Assembly: GCA_003480425.1 (NCBI GenBank)
Contig: QUJA01000004.1
Coordinates: 62,001 to 126,000, forward strand
Source: Firmicutes bacterium AM31-12AC
GTDB taxonomy: Bacteria > Bacillota > Clostridia > Lachnospirales > Lachnospiraceae
Reading direction: 5' to 3'
DNA length: 64,000 nt
The position numbers and the translations under genes are program-made. Positions 29,297-39,282 of the stretch are shown in pieces (the stretch's first letter is position 1; each line of letters opens with the position of its first letter). The notes beneath the pieces were generated by a model. It made no database searches, was not told the origin of the DNA, and worked only from the letters and a program-made list of their open reading frames with translations.

Positions 29297-30073
29297 ATGC
29301 CAGAAAAAATCGAAAAAGAATTTGACAGAGACCATCGTGAACATACTCTGGTCGTAGAAGGAAGAAATGCTGTACTGGAAGCTTTTCGCTCAGGCAAACC
29401 GATCGATAAGGTATTCGTTCTGGATGGATGCCAGGACGGACCTATACGTACAATTATAAGAGAAGCTAAGAAACACGACACAATTATTAACTTTGTTAAT
29501 AAGGATCGTTTAAACCAAATTTCTACAACCGGCAAACATCAAGGTGTAATTGCATATGCAGCTGCATATGAATATTCCGAAGTGGAAGACATGTTAAAAC
29601 TGGCTGAAGAAAAAGGGGAAGATCCATTTCTTATTTTATTAGATAATATCGAAGACCCGCATAATCTTGGTGCGATTATACGTACTGCAAATTTAGCCGG
29701 AGCGCATGGTGTTATTATTCCAAAACGCAGAGCTGTCGGACTTACTGCAACAGTTGCCAAGACTTCTGCCGGCGCTTTGAATTATACTCCTGTTGCAAAG
29801 GTTACAAATCTTGCAAAAACAATGGAAGAATTAAAAGAAAAAGGACTCTGGTTCGTATGTGCAGATATGGGCGGGGAATCCATGTACCGCTTAAATTTAA
29901 AAGGACCAATCGGTCTTGTTATTGGAAATGAAGGAGAGGGCGTTGGAAGACTTGTAAAAGAAAAATGTGACTTTATTGCAAGCATTCCAATGAAAGGTGA
30001 AATCGACTCCTTAAATGCATCTGTGGCAGCAGGTGTACTTGCCTACGAAATTGTTCGTCAGAGACTAAATTAG
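29297..30073 (+). CDS. rlmB: 23S rRNA (guanosine-2'-O-)-methyltransferase RlmB-type (TrmH/SpoU family)
   Basis: 258 aa. N-terminal L30e-like substrate-binding domain (about 15-90: VVEGRNAVLEAFRSGKPIDK) and a SPOUT methyltransferase domain with the three trefoil-knot motifs: NIEDPHNLGAIIRTANLAGA, LVIGNEGEGVGRLVKEKCD and IPMKGEIDSLNASVAAGVL. AAGGAG lies before the ATG, ten bases after mrnC. Family members also include other rRNA methylases, so the exact nucleotide is inferred from position. Confidence 0.92.
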   Translation: MPEKIEKEFDRDHREHTLVVEGRNAVLEAFRSGKPIDKVFVLDGCQDGPIRTIIREAKKHDTIINFVNKDRLNQISTTGKHQGVIAYAAAYEYSEVEDMLKLAEEKGEDPFLILLDNIEDPHNLGAIIRTANLAGAHGVIIPKRRAVGLTATVAKTSAGALNYTPVAKVTNLAKTMEELKEKGLWFVCADMGGESMYRLNLKGPIGLVIGNEGEGVGRLVKEKCDFIASIPMKGEIDSLNASVAAGVLAYEIVRQRLN

Positions 30074-30094
30074 TTTGAAAGGATAGCTGGTTTC

Positions 30095-30706
30095 ATGAAC
30101 ACATATAATAAGATTCCAGATGAACAATTAATCTGTCGTTTAAGAAATGGTGAAGATGAGATTATGGATTATCTTATGATTAAATATAAATCGATGGTCC
30201 GCCGAAAAGCAAGGGCAATGTATTTGATTGGAGGCGATAACGATGATCTAATCCAGGAAGGGATGATTGGATTGATCAAAGCTGTTCGGGATTTTGACTC
30301 TGAAGCCGGACAGTCCTTTTCCGGTTTTGCAGAACTATGTGTATCACGTCAAATGTATTCTGCAATTGCTTCATCAAAAAGGAAAAAACATATCCCGTTA
30401 AATTCCTATGTTTCTCTTTATGATGAAGGAAATCATGAAGACGAGAAAGCACTTCCGTTAATTGATACGATTGAACCTGAAGTTGAAAATAATCCGGAAA
30501 CACTTTATTTCGGGAAAGAATCTTCAGAAGCATTTATCGAGGAATTAAAAGAGAACTTAAGTGATCTGGAAAATCGAGTACTATATTTACATATGCTGGG
30601 AACAAATTATCGGGATATTGCAAATTTACTTGATAAAAGTCCAAAAACGATTGATAATGCACTTCAGCGCATCCGAACAAAAGCCGGAAAACTTTTAAGC
30701 CAGTAA
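30095..30706 (+). CDS. sigH: RNA polymerase sigma-H factor (sporulation/transition-state)
   Basis: 203 aa sigma-70 family member. Region 2 has GGDNDDLIQEGMIGLIKAVR and FDSEAGQSFSGFAELCVSRQ; region 4 is LENRVLYLHMLGTNYRDIAN and KSPKTIDNALQRIRTKAG. The position after rlmB matches sigH of Bacillus and Clostridia, where it starts sporulation gene expression. Presence supports a sporulation-lineage Firmicute but does not prove that this strain sporulates. No yacP (NYN RNase) gene stands between rlmB and sigH as it does in Bacillus. Confidence 0.93.
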   Translation: MNTYNKIPDEQLICRLRNGEDEIMDYLMIKYKSMVRRKARAMYLIGGDNDDLIQEGMIGLIKAVRDFDSEAGQSFSGFAELCVSRQMYSAIASSKRKKHIPLNSYVSLYDEGNHEDEKALPLIDTIEPEVENNPETLYFGKESSEAFIEELKENLSDLENRVLYLHMLGTNYRDIANLLDKSPKTIDNALQRIRTKAGKLLSQ

Positions 30707-30721
30707 AACAAATTCAAAAAT

Positions 30722-30753
30722 GTAGTGGTTCATCATTTCATCTGAACTACTAC
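30722..30753 (+). terminator. Hairpin after sigH
   Basis: GTAGTGGTTCA / TGAACTACTAC 11-bp stem with a ten-base loop. It is followed by A-rich rather than T-rich DNA on this strand, so it is a weak terminator candidate. Confidence 0.35.
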
Positions 30754-30787
30754 TAAAAAACAAAACAAACTTTTTCAAAAAGAAGTA

Positions 30788-30816
30788 TTGACAAATGATA
30801 AAGAGAATGTTATATT
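30788..30816 (+). promoter_or_regulatory. Promoter of rplU-prp-rpmA
   Basis: TTGACA (30788-30793), 17-base spacer, TATATT (30811-30816). Confidence 0.8.
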
Positions 30817-30822
30817 CTATGA

Positions 30823-30892
30823 GTATGCCGCACAGCGAGGTTTAAGAGCTGTATTTACAGACACCGTAGCTGGCGAGTAATGATAATAGGAG
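30823..30892 (+). promoter_or_regulatory. Probable ribosomal protein L21 leader
   Basis: A roughly 70-base leader between the promoter and rplU in the position of the L21 leader family of Firmicutes. It can pair GAGCTGTATTTACAG with downstream CACCGTAGCTGGCGAG segments. The assignment rests mainly on position; the fold was not computed. Confidence 0.55.
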
Positions 30893-30899
30893 GTGCCAT

Positions 30900-31208
30900 A
30901 TGTACGCGATTATAGCAACAGGTGGTAAACAGTACAAAGTAGCCGAAGGCGATATCATTAAAGTAGAGAAACTTGGTGTAGAGGCTGGAGAAACTTATAC
31001 ATTCGACCAGGTACTTGCAGTAAACAATGATAAACTGGTTGTTGGTAACCCAACTGTAAACGGAGCATCCGTTACTGCATCCGTAATCGGAGACGGAAAA
31101 GCAAAGAAAGTTGTTGTTTACAAGTATAAGAGAAAGACTGGATACCATAAGAAAAACGGTCACAGACAGCAGTTTACAGCAGTTAAGATCGAAAAGATCA
31201 ACGCTTAA
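30900..31208 (+). CDS. rplU: 50S ribosomal protein L21
   Basis: 102 aa, near the usual length. [20 protein letters not shown] start, [13 protein letters not shown], and the C-terminal [20 protein letters not shown] that contacts 23S rRNA. AGGAGG precedes the ATG. First gene of rplU-prp-rpmA. Confidence 0.98.
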   Translation: MYAIIATGGKQYKVAEGDIIKVEKLGVEAGETYTFDQVLAVNNDKLVVGNPTVNGASVTASVIGDGKAKKVVVYKYKRKTGYHKKNGHRQQFTAVKIEKINA

Positions 31209-31210
31209 TT

Positions 31211-31543
31211 ATGATTAATGTAACTATTTATGTGGATGAAAAGCAGACATATACAGGGTTTGATGTGATTGGACATGCAGGATATGATGAATATGGTCAT
31301 GATATCGTATGTGCCGCTGCGTCAGTATTAATTATTAATACATTAAACTCGATTGAATCCTTTACAGAGGATGAAACAAGTTGTGTTAGTGATGAAGATA
31401 CAGGTAATATCGAATTTCGTTTTACAAAAACTCCTGGACATGATGCTCAACTGTTGATGAAATCCATGGTTCTCGGTTTACAGAGCATGGAAGAAGATGA
31501 CAGTTACAAGCCATATATTGATATTATTTTCGAGGAGGTGTAA
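31211..31543 (+). CDS. prp: Ribosomal-processing cysteine protease Prp
   Basis: 110 aa. The catalytic pair H22 and C34 is present in [18 protein letters not shown]. Prp removes the N-terminal leader of L27, which is essential in Firmicutes whose L27 carries it. It lies between rplU and rpmA, two bases after rplU, and the downstream L27 has exactly the substrate leader. Confidence 0.95.
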   Translation: MINVTIYVDEKQTYTGFDVIGHAGYDEYGHDIVCAAASVLIINTLNSIESFTEDETSCVSDEDTGNIEFRFTKTPGHDAQLLMKSMVLGLQSMEEDDSYKPYIDIIFEEV

Positions 31544-31548
31544 CTACC

Positions 31549-33265
<1,717 letters not shown>

Positions 33266-33309
33266 AAGGAACCCGTAATTGATATAATAAAATTAATAGG
33301 AGAATAAAA

Positions 33310-33600
33310 ATGACATCAAAACAGAGAGCTTATTTAAAAGGTCTTGCTATGACAATTGATCCGATTTTTCAGATTGGTAAATCCAGTATGAACCCTGGAC
33401 TTACGCAGGCAATTTCAGAAGCTTTAGACGCCAGAGAATTGATTAAAATCAGTGTGTTACAAAACTGTGCTGATGATCCACGTGAATTAGCTGAGATGGT
33501 TGCTGAACGTACACACGCTCAAATCGTACAGGTAATCGGAAAGAAAATTGTTCTTTATAAAGAAGGAAAAGACAACAAGAAAAAAATTGTTTTACCATAG
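33310..33600 (+). CDS. yhbY: YhbY-family RNA-binding ribosome-assembly protein
   Basis: 96 aa, one CRM/YhbY domain: SKQRAYLKGLAMTIDPIFQI, the G-K-S-like GKSSMNPGLTQAI, LKISVLQNC-type core and QVIGKKIVLYKE. It associates with pre-50S particles. AGGAG precedes the ATG. It sits in the usual place between obg and nadD. Confidence 0.93.
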   Translation: MTSKQRAYLKGLAMTIDPIFQIGKSSMNPGLTQAISEALDARELIKISVLQNCADDPRELAEMVAERTHAQIVQVIGKKIVLYKEGKDNKKKIVLP

Positions 33601-33610
33601 GTGATAACGG

Positions 33611-34252
33611 ATGAAAATAGGAATTATGGGTGGAACCTTTGATCCAATTCACATTGGACATTTACTGCTTGGCGAATTTGCCTATGAAGATTTTGGACTA
33701 GATGAAATATGGTTTCTTCCAAACGGAAATCCACCACACAAAAAAGCTGAAGACATGAAAGATGCATTACGACATCGTATAGAAATGGTTCGCCGTGCAA
33801 TTCAAAATATACCTTATTTTAAAATTTGTTTGCATGAAGCAAATGAAAGCTTGCACTCTTATACTTATAAGACAATGCAGGAATTAAATGAATTATATCC
33901 GGAAGATGATTTCTACTTTATTCTTGGAGCAGATTCATTGTTTACAATCGAACACTGGAGATATTTTGAGGAAATATTTCCTACTTGTACAATTTTAGCT
34001 GCTATGCGTGATGATAAAGACATTGAAGATATGCGTATGCAAATCAATTATTTGAAACAAATATATGGGGCTAAAATACAATTATTACAGGCCCCACTTC
34101 TTGAAATCTCTTCAACGGTTATACGAAAACGTGCAGCAAAAGGATTAAGTGTACACTTCATGGTTCCTGATGCCGTAGATGAATACATCAAAGAAAACAG
34201 ATTGTATGTTACAAAAGGGAAAAACAAAAATGGATTTAGACAAGATAAGTAA
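33611..34252 (+). CDS. nadD: Nicotinate-nucleotide adenylyltransferase
   Basis: Joins nicotinate mononucleotide and ATP in NAD synthesis. 213 aa nucleotidyltransferase: GGTFDPIHIGHLLLGEFA with the HxGH motif (residues 15-18), WFLPNGNPPHKK, FILGADSLF and the ISSTVIRKRAAKG motif. The next gene starts 22 bases inside its 3' end. Confidence 0.96.
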   Translation: MKIGIMGGTFDPIHIGHLLLGEFAYEDFGLDEIWFLPNGNPPHKKAEDMKDALRHRIEMVRRAIQNIPYFKICLHEANESLHSYTYKTMQELNELYPEDDFYFILGADSLFTIEHWRYFEEIFPTCTILAAMRDDKDIEDMRMQINYLKQIYGAKIQLLQAPLLEISSTVIRKRAAKGLSVHFMVPDAVDEYIKENRLYVTKGKNKNGFRQDK

Positions 34253-34790
34253 AAAATTAGAGAAGAAATTAAAACCTGACCGTTATCGTCATACAAAGGG
34301 TGTTATGTATACCGCAGCTGCCATGGCAATGCGTTACGAACAAGATATTCAAGAAGCAATGCTTGCCGGGTTGTTGCATGATTGTGGAAAATTTACTTCT
34401 TCTGAAGAACAGGTAGAGCTATGTAAAAAATATAAAATTGAATTATCGGAGGCAGAATTACAAGTTCTTCCTTTAATTCATGCAAAGCTCGGAGCCTATC
34501 TTGCAAAAGAAAAATATAAAGTGGATAATGAACGTGTAATTAACGCCATCCTTTATCACACTACCGGACGCCCAAATATGACTATGCTGGATAAAATCAT
34601 TTATTTATCGGATTATATTGAACCAGGAAGAAAAATGATTCCTGGTCTTACCGAAGTAAGAAAAGAAGCATTTACAGATATTGACCATGCAGTAAGTTTA
34701 TGTGCCAAAAATACATTAGAATACTTAAAATGGCAGAAAAGACCAATCGATCCGATGACAGCAAAAACATATGAGTATTATTCAAAATAA
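34230..34790 (+). CDS. yqeK: HD-domain phosphohydrolase YqeK
   Basis: 186 aa metal-dependent HD domain: RHTKGVMYTAAAM, LAGLLHDCGKF (HD), YHTTGRPNMTMLDKIIYLSD YI-type C-terminal motif. YqeK proteins hydrolyse symmetrical Ap4A in Gram-positives. A frame opens earlier at 34179, but the conserved start is the ATG at 34230, preceded by AAGGG. It overlaps nadD, so the two are coupled. Confidence 0.92.
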   Translation: MDLDKISKKLEKKLKPDRYRHTKGVMYTAAAMAMRYEQDIQEAMLAGLLHDCGKFTSSEEQVELCKKYKIELSEAELQVLPLIHAKLGAYLAKEKYKVDNERVINAILYHTTGRPNMTMLDKIIYLSDYIEPGRKMIPGLTEVRKEAFTDIDHAVSLCAKNTLEYLKWQKRPIDPMTAKTYEYYSK

Positions 34791-34811
34791 TGCGTTAAAG
34801 GGAGGCAGACA

Positions 34812-35162
34812 ATGGAACAGGCAAAAAAAATGGTAAAAACCGCATATCAGGCTTTAGATGAAAAAAAAGGTGAAGATATTAAGATTATCAATCTGGAAGG
34901 AATTTCTGTCTTAGCAGACTATTTTATCATTGCAAATGGTACAAACTCCAGCCAGGTCCAGGCATTGGTTGATAATGTGGAAGAAGAGCTTCACAAAGCA
35001 GGATATTCCTTAAAACAACGAGAAGGATACAGCAATGGGAACTGGGTACTTCTTGATTTCGGCGATATTATCGTTCATATATTTGATCGTGAAAATCGTC
35101 TTTTCTATGATTTAGAAAGAATCTGGAGAGATGGAAAAGAAATCACTTTTGATGAGTTATAA
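34812..35162 (+). CDS. rsfS: Ribosomal silencing factor RsfS
   Basis: 116 aa; binds L14 and blocks 30S-50S joining in starvation. Signature: GEDIKIINLEGISVLADYFI, ANGTNSSQVQALVDNVEEEL, LDFGDIIVHIFDRENRLFYD and the final LERIWRDG. GGGAGG precedes the ATG. Last gene of the obg group, followed by a terminator. Confidence 0.96.
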   Translation: MEQAKKMVKTAYQALDEKKGEDIKIINLEGISVLADYFIIANGTNSSQVQALVDNVEEELHKAGYSLKQREGYSNGNWVLLDFGDIIVHIFDRENRLFYDLERIWRDGKEITFDEL

Positions 35163-35244
35163 GAGATGAATTGTACAGAAGTAACTAGCATTTTTCTATA
35201 ATTTGTAAAAACAATTATTCTGTAGCAAACCAACCAACAAAACG

Positions 35245-35282
35245 AAGCGTATTACTGGCAAAACCGGTGATACGCTTTTTTA
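35245..35282 (+). terminator. Terminator after rsfS
   Basis: AAGCGTATTACTGG / CCGGTGATACGCTT stem with one internal mismatch and T6. It marks the end of the conserved block and the start of the accessory patch. Confidence 0.9.
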
Positions 35283-35293
35283 ATGGAGGCAAA

Positions 35294-35440
35294 ATGAAAA
35301 AATTTAAAGCTAAAATCTACCTAAAAAACAAAAAAGAATTAAATGAATATCTAAAAAATCTCGTAAAAATAAAGAAAAACCCTACTTTAGAAGATGTGAA
35401 ATTTTCATTTAAGTGGGGAACAATCCCTTGTGACCAATAA
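35294..35440 (+). CDS. Small hypothetical protein, possibly truncated by a nonsense codon
   Basis: A 48-aa lysine-rich frame (MKKFKAKIYLKNKKELNEYL ... FKWGTIPCDQ) with GGAGG seven bases upstream. After the TAA at 35438-35440 the same frame stays open to 35488 (LPFGNIREKEDVEEI), and that stop sits two bases before the next frame, the spacing of an intact operon. This suggests the ancestral protein had about 64 residues and lost its end to a point mutation. Not recognised. Confidence 0.4.
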   Translation: MKKFKAKIYLKNKKELNEYLKNLVKIKKNPTLEDVKFSFKWGTIPCDQ

Positions 35441-35490
35441 CTACCATTTGGAAATATCAGGGAAAAAGAAGATGTGGAGGAAATATAATT

Positions 35491-36222
35491 ATAAATAACG
35501 AAATACCTAAAACAATTCCGGTCGCAGACTATGCCGGATATATTATGAAAAATTTTAAACCGGATGTCATAAAATTCAAAAAGCCTGAATCGGAATGGAC
35601 AGAAGAAGAACATACAGAATATACAAAATGGAGTCTTAAACTGTCTATGGCACATAGATTCAAGCAACAAATACAGGAGAATAAACCCTTAACAAATAGG
35701 GACAAAAGGATTATAGAGCGTTTTAGAAGTGGCGCAGATTTCTTTGGCGAAAAAATATGTGGCAGAGAAACATCAAGACTATTCGAACAACCATATACTT
35801 TTGATCTATTTGATGAGTGGCAGGAAAAGCACTTTAAAGAACACCCGGAAGACAAAGATAAAACAATCGAAGAGTTATTTGACATACGGCTTTCTGAACA
35901 GAAGCTATATCATTACAAAGAAGTAAACGGCAAATATTATGGTGCAGAAATCCCAAAAGAAATACATTACACAGAATATTTCCGATATCTATATTTCAAT
36001 GTAAAGTATGAATTTAGTGAGAAAACGTATTACAGATCTATCCCCTATACAGACAAGGATAAGCAAGAAAGTATATGGGATAGGGAACGCTGCTTCGTTG
36101 CACAAGAGATCAGTGAATGGAGAGTGGACGAACTAGAAGATTGGCAGCGAGATCTTATTGAAAAAATAAGAGTCGGTGTTGAGCTGAAAGACGATGATAT
36201 TGTTAAAGCAATGGGTTATTAA
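35491..36222 (+). CDS. Hypothetical accessory protein with doubtful start codon
   Basis: Charged soluble protein with no family I recognise. The first ATG in frame is 35545 (225 aa), with no ribosome site. A GGAGG at 35476-35480 points instead to 35491, where the codon is ATA (an ATG with its G replaced), giving NNEIPKTIPVADYAGYIMKN and 243 aa. Tyr, Lys and Glu are abundant (EYFRYLYFNVKYEFSEKTYY). The atypical start and the nonsense-interrupted neighbour suggest recent loss of function. It lies between conserved rsfS and lexA, a likely insertion spot. Confidence 0.5.
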   Translation: MNNEIPKTIPVADYAGYIMKNFKPDVIKFKKPESEWTEEEHTEYTKWSLKLSMAHRFKQQIQENKPLTNRDKRIIERFRSGADFFGEKICGRETSRLFEQPYTFDLFDEWQEKHFKEHPEDKDKTIEELFDIRLSEQKLYHYKEVNGKYYGAEIPKEIHYTEYFRYLYFNVKYEFSEKTYYRSIPYTDKDKQESIWDRERCFVAQEISEWRVDELEDWQRDLIEKIRVGVELKDDDIVKAMGY

Positions 36223-36372
36223 AATCTAAATGATGGTTCTCATAAAACATCTTTAGGCGAATTATGGCTTCTCGTTCTTTGCGAAGTTTAGCAAGAGATT
36301 CTTCATCAGATGAAACATGAGCCTCTTTAATCGAGGAATCCAACGATTTATGATAGAAACAACAAGTTCCAA
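36203..36372 (-). pseudogene. Possible gene remnant opposite the hypothetical gene
   Basis: A minus-strand frame of about 55 codons with no start, beginning after a TAG and reading CCFYHKSLDSSIKEAH, SSDEESLAKLRKEREAIIRL and ending at 36203. The charged helical composition looks protein-like, but no family is recognised. It fills most of the otherwise gene-free 36223-36597; the rest holds a perfect 11-bp inverted repeat (CTAAATAAAAT / ATTTTATTTAG, 36374-36399) and a terminator. Confidence 0.3.
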
Positions 36373-36497
36373 ACTAAATAAAATTCTGATTTTATTTAGA
36401 CTACTAATCGTCTGAAACAAGCAAATATTGCTTAAAACAGAGGATAACGATTTTTACGAAAAACAGAAAAATCATGTTTGCGAAAGGATATGAAAAT

Positions 36498-36546
36498 AAA
36501 GGTTACACCTTAATGCTATTTAAATAACATTGAGGTGTAACCTTTT
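36498..36546 (-). terminator. Terminator of lexA (bidirectional)
   Basis: AAAGGTTACACCT / AGGTGTAACCTTT 13-bp stem, extended by TAATG / CATTG, with A- and T-tracts on both sides. Confidence 0.85.
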
Positions 36547-36599
36547 ATTAATAAATAATATGTGTCATAAGTAAAGAAAGTTTTTTGTCTTCTAAAACT

Positions 36600-37217
36600 C
36601 TACTTAAAGAATCGAAACACACCAATCACTTTGCCAAGAATAGTACAATCCTTCACAATAATCGGATCCATAAAATCATTCTCCGGCTGCAAACGAATGA
36701 TTCCCTCTTCACGATAGAACGTCTTTACTGTAGCACCATCATCTATTAATGCGACTACCTTATCTCCATTATCCGCTGTCTGTTGCTGTTGTACGAGGAT
36801 ATAATCACCATTTAAGATTCCTGCATTAATCATACTTTCCCCTTGTACTTGTAACAGAAAAGTCTGTTTATTAGGCATCATCTCTGCCGGAATCGGAAAA
36901 TAATTCTCAATATTCTGCTGTGCAAGTAATGGCTCACCTGCGGCAACACGACCGATTATCGGTACATTGACCATCTCACGTCTGGTCAAATTAAATGTAT
37001 CATCTAAAATTTCAATTGCACGTGGCTTCGTCGGATCTCTATGTATGTATCCGTTCTTCTCCAATGTCTCAAGGTGAGAGTGTACTGAGGACGTAGACTT
37101 TAAATTAACTGCCTCGCAAATTTCACGAACTGCAGGTGGAAATCCACGCTCCAGAATCTGTGATTTGATATATTCTAAAATTTCTTCTTGCTTTTTACTG
37201 ATTTTTCCCTGTGCCAT
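36600..37217 (-). CDS. lexA: LexA SOS repressor
   Basis: 205 aa. N-terminal winged helix-turn-helix (about 1-65: [20 protein letters not shown]) and a C-terminal self-cleaving S24 domain: cleavage site A93-G94 in GRVAAGEP, nucleophile S128 in QGESMINAG, general base K165 in ATVKTF. RecA-stimulated cleavage relieves repression. It is divergent from a yneA-like gene across a region with several LexA boxes, one of which (37275-37302) overlaps its own -35, consistent with autorepression. GGGAGGGG lies upstream of the ATG. Confidence 0.97.
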   Translation of the reverse strand: MAQGKISKKQEEILEYIKSQILERGFPPAVREICEAVNLKSTSSVHSHLETLEKNGYIHRDPTKPRAIEILDDTFNLTRREMVNVPIIGRVAAGEPLLAQQNIENYFPIPAEMMPNKQTFLLQVQGESMINAGILNGDYILVQQQQTADNGDKVVALIDDGATVKTFYREEGIIRLQPENDFMDPIIVKDCTILGKVIGVFRFFK

Positions 37218-37249
37218 ACGAATCCCCTCCCGGCTGTTTTACTATTTTT

Positions 37250-37278
37250 ATAGTATCATAGGGAAAGTGAAATAGCAA
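37250..37278 (-). promoter_or_regulatory. lexA promoter
   Basis: Minus-strand TTGCTA (37273-37278), 17-base spacer, TACTAT (37250-37255). The -35 overlaps the first LexA-like box. Confidence 0.6.
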
Positions 37279-37302
37279 ACATTTGTTGCGAAAATATGTT
37301 CG
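37275..37302. promoter_or_regulatory. Two degenerate LexA boxes
   Basis: GCAAACATTTGTTGC (37275-37289) and CGAAAATATGTTCG (37289-37302). Both approximate the Firmicute SOS box CGAACATATGTTCG and abut each other. Confidence 0.65.
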
Positions 37303-37321
37303 AATATTATAGCAAACCTCA

Positions 37322-37376
37322 TTGACAAACATATGTTCGTGCCGTATACTATATTTATAACCAGAACAGATGTTCT
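37322..37376 (+). promoter_or_regulatory. SOS promoter of the yneA-like gene with two LexA boxes
   Basis: TTGACA (37322-37327), 17-base spacer, TATACT (37345-37350). A LexA box CAAACATATGTTCG (37326-37339) lies between -35 and -10, and a perfect box GAACAGATGTTC (37364-37375) lies just downstream of the start site. Tight repression and SOS induction are expected. Confidence 0.85.
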
Positions 37377-37409
37377 TTATAGTTTTGATAAATAGGAGAG
37401 TGCAGCGTT

Positions 37410-37790
37410 ATGAAAAGAAAAAATATAAACAAACGACATAATCGCAACAGATTAAAAGGAAATATTTTATCCATTATAACAGCATTTTTATTAGTTTCTG
37501 TTTGCTGGGTTGGATTTGGCAGTGTAATCTCATCAGCAAAGGATTCAGATATTGCTGTTTCAAAAAATCAGATGCTTTATAAAAGTATTACAATTCATGA
37601 GAATGATACATTATGGAGTATTGCAGAACAATATAAACCTGAAAGTTATAGTGTTGATAGATATATTAAAGAACTGAAGGAATTAAATCATCTGAAAAGT
37701 GATCAGATATACACTGGTAACAAATTAATCATTATATATGATGCAATGTATCACATAAATGCAAATGGAATCCAAATTGTTTCCAGATAA
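37410..37790 (+). CDS. YneA-like LysM cell-division suppressor
   Basis: 126 aa. Basic N-terminus, one membrane segment (about 19-41), then an extracellular LysM domain (about 58-110: KSITIHENDTLWSIAEQYKP ... NKLIIIY). Small membrane-anchored LysM proteins next to lexA act as SOS division inhibitors (YneA in Bacillus). The divergent arrangement and two LexA boxes in the promoter make this assignment strong, although the sequence itself is only generally similar. GGAG precedes the ATG. Confidence 0.85.
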   Translation: MKRKNINKRHNRNRLKGNILSIITAFLLVSVCWVGFGSVISSAKDSDIAVSKNQMLYKSITIHENDTLWSIAEQYKPESYSVDRYIKELKELNHLKSDQIYTGNKLIIIYDAMYHINANGIQIVSR

Positions 37791-37839
37791 AAACTTTATA
37801 TTAGATAGAACTTTTAGTAGTGCATATAGACATATAGAT

Positions 37840-37900
37840 AAGAACATAAGGACATGTTTAAGTAAAATTCAAACATGATTCCATATGTTCTTTTTGTTTT
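37840..37900 (+). terminator. Terminator after the yneA-like gene
   Basis: AAGAACATAAGGACATGTTT pairs with AAACATGATTCCATATGTTCTT, with one bulge, then T5. Confidence 0.8.
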
Positions 37901-37967
37901 ATAGAAAAAGAGTACTAAGTTATCGCAATTCAATCTATACGACAAATACCGATTTTTCCAATAGATA

Positions 37968-37996
37968 TAGACAAAATATATTTAATGTGTTATATT
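37968..37996 (+). promoter_or_regulatory. Promoter of the tyrosine recombinase
   Basis: TAGACA (37968-37973), 17-base spacer, TATATT (37991-37996), about 38 bases before the ATG. Confidence 0.6.
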
Positions 37997-38033
37997 CTAA
38001 CTATATTACTATCAATAAGGGGTTTTAAACATT

Positions 38034-39143
38034 ATGAAAGAATCAGAACTTGAAAATCAAAATACACCAACTTTTATTGAAAACACTGCTGAAAAATCTT
38101 ATCACGAACAAACTTATATCGATAATACATTGAGACTGCGTGAAATATTAAAAACGCTTCCTTCTTTTGCCAAAGATTATTTCCGGGCAATTGAACCAAC
38201 CACGTCTGCTAAGACAAGAATATCTTATGCATATGATATACGCGTGTTTTTTCGCTTTTTAATGGAAAATAATCCACTATATAAGAATTACTCCGTCGAC
38301 CAGTTTGAAACGTCCGATTTGGAGCGATTAGAGCCTGTAGACATTGAAGAATATCTTGAGTTTCTAAAAGTTTATAAAAATGACGAAGAAAAACAGATTA
38401 CAAATACTGAAAATGGACTTTCGCGTAAAATGTCAGCTTTACGAAGTTTTTATAGTTATTATTTTAAACATCAAATGATTTCTAAAAATCCGACATTATT
38501 CGTAGATATGCCAAAATTACACGAGAAGGCAATTGTTCGACTTGATACAGATGAAATTGCACTTTTACTTGATTTTGTTGAACACGGCGATGACAAATTA
38601 AGTGGACAGAAAAAAGCTTACTATGAAAAAACAAAAAATCGAGATCTTGCAATTATTACATTATTATTAGGAACAGGTATTCGTGTTTCTGAATGCGTTG
38701 GCTTAGATATACAAGACGTAGATTTTAAGAATAACGGAGTTAAAGTCCTCCGCAAAGGCGGTAATCAAATGGTTGTATATTTTGGTAAAGAAGTCGAATA
38801 TGCATTAAAGAACTATCTATATACAACAAGAAAAACTGTAACTCCTCTTCCTGGTAATGAAAATGCACTATTTCTGTCTACTCAGAGAAAACGTATGGGG
38901 GTTCAGGCTGTTGAAAATATGGTTAAAAAATATGCCCGCCAGATAACTCCTAACAAAAAAATCACCCCTCATAAATTGCGAAGCACTTATGGCACTGCAT
39001 TATACAAAGAAACCGGAGATATTTATCTTGTTGCAGATGTTTTAGGACATAAAGATGTAAACACTACGAAAAAGCATTATGCAGCAATTGATGAGGATAG
39101 ACGCCGTCAGGCTGCATCAGCTGTAAAATTACGAGAAGAATAA
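38034..39143 (+). CDS. Tyrosine recombinase (XerS/XerD-like integrase)
   Basis: 369 aa. N-terminal SAM-like core-binding domain (about 45-165) and catalytic domain with all active residues: R217 (GTGIRVSE), K241 (LRKGG), H313 and R316 (HKLRSTYG), H339 (LGHKD) and nucleophile Y349 (KKHYAAID). The length and style resemble XerS of streptococci more than XerC/XerD (about 300 aa). It could resolve chromosome dimers or be a lone integrase. It has its own promoter. Directly downstream lies a block of three large hairpins (39194-39556), which could be its substrate; this is inference. Confidence 0.92.
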   Translation: MKESELENQNTPTFIENTAEKSYHEQTYIDNTLRLREILKTLPSFAKDYFRAIEPTTSAKTRISYAYDIRVFFRFLMENNPLYKNYSVDQFETSDLERLEPVDIEEYLEFLKVYKNDEEKQITNTENGLSRKMSALRSFYSYYFKHQMISKNPTLFVDMPKLHEKAIVRLDTDEIALLLDFVEHGDDKLSGQKKAYYEKTKNRDLAIITLLLGTGIRVSECVGLDIQDVDFKNNGVKVLRKGGNQMVVYFGKEVEYALKNYLYTTRKTVTPLPGNENALFLSTQRKRMGVQAVENMVKKYARQITPNKKITPHKLRSTYGTALYKETGDIYLVADVLGHKDVNTTKKHYAAIDEDRRRQAASAVKLREE

Positions 39144-39146
39144 TAT

Positions 39147-39193
39147 AAAAGTGGAAGAAACTGGAGCATCTGCTATCCTATCTTCCACTTTTA
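39147..39193 (+). terminator. Terminator after the recombinase
   Basis: AAAAGTGGAAGA / TCTTCCACTTTT 12-bp stem with a 22-base loop. Confidence 0.75.
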
Positions 39194-39282
39194 TTATCTC
39201 AGTCGAGAAGACTCCCATCTCTTTTAGGTGGTGAGTAACAGCAAATTTATCTCAGTGGGAGTACAATCTCCGACTGAGATAA
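39194..39282. repeat. Palindrome block, hairpin 1 with two competing 5' arms
   Basis: TTATCTCAGTCG (39194-39205) is a perfect complement of CGACTGAGATAA (39271-39282), with an inner ACTCCCA (39211-39217) / TGGGAGT (39256-39262). A second copy of the 5' arm, TTTATCTCAGT (39246-39256), can pair with ACTGAGATAAA (39273-39283) instead, so two structures exclude each other. No gene is seen. Confidence 0.75.

Noticed and set aside
38034..39143. Integrase of a prophage or conjugative element
   Set aside because: No phage or transfer genes, no flanking att-like repeats and no tRNA target nearby; the neighbours are housekeeping genes.
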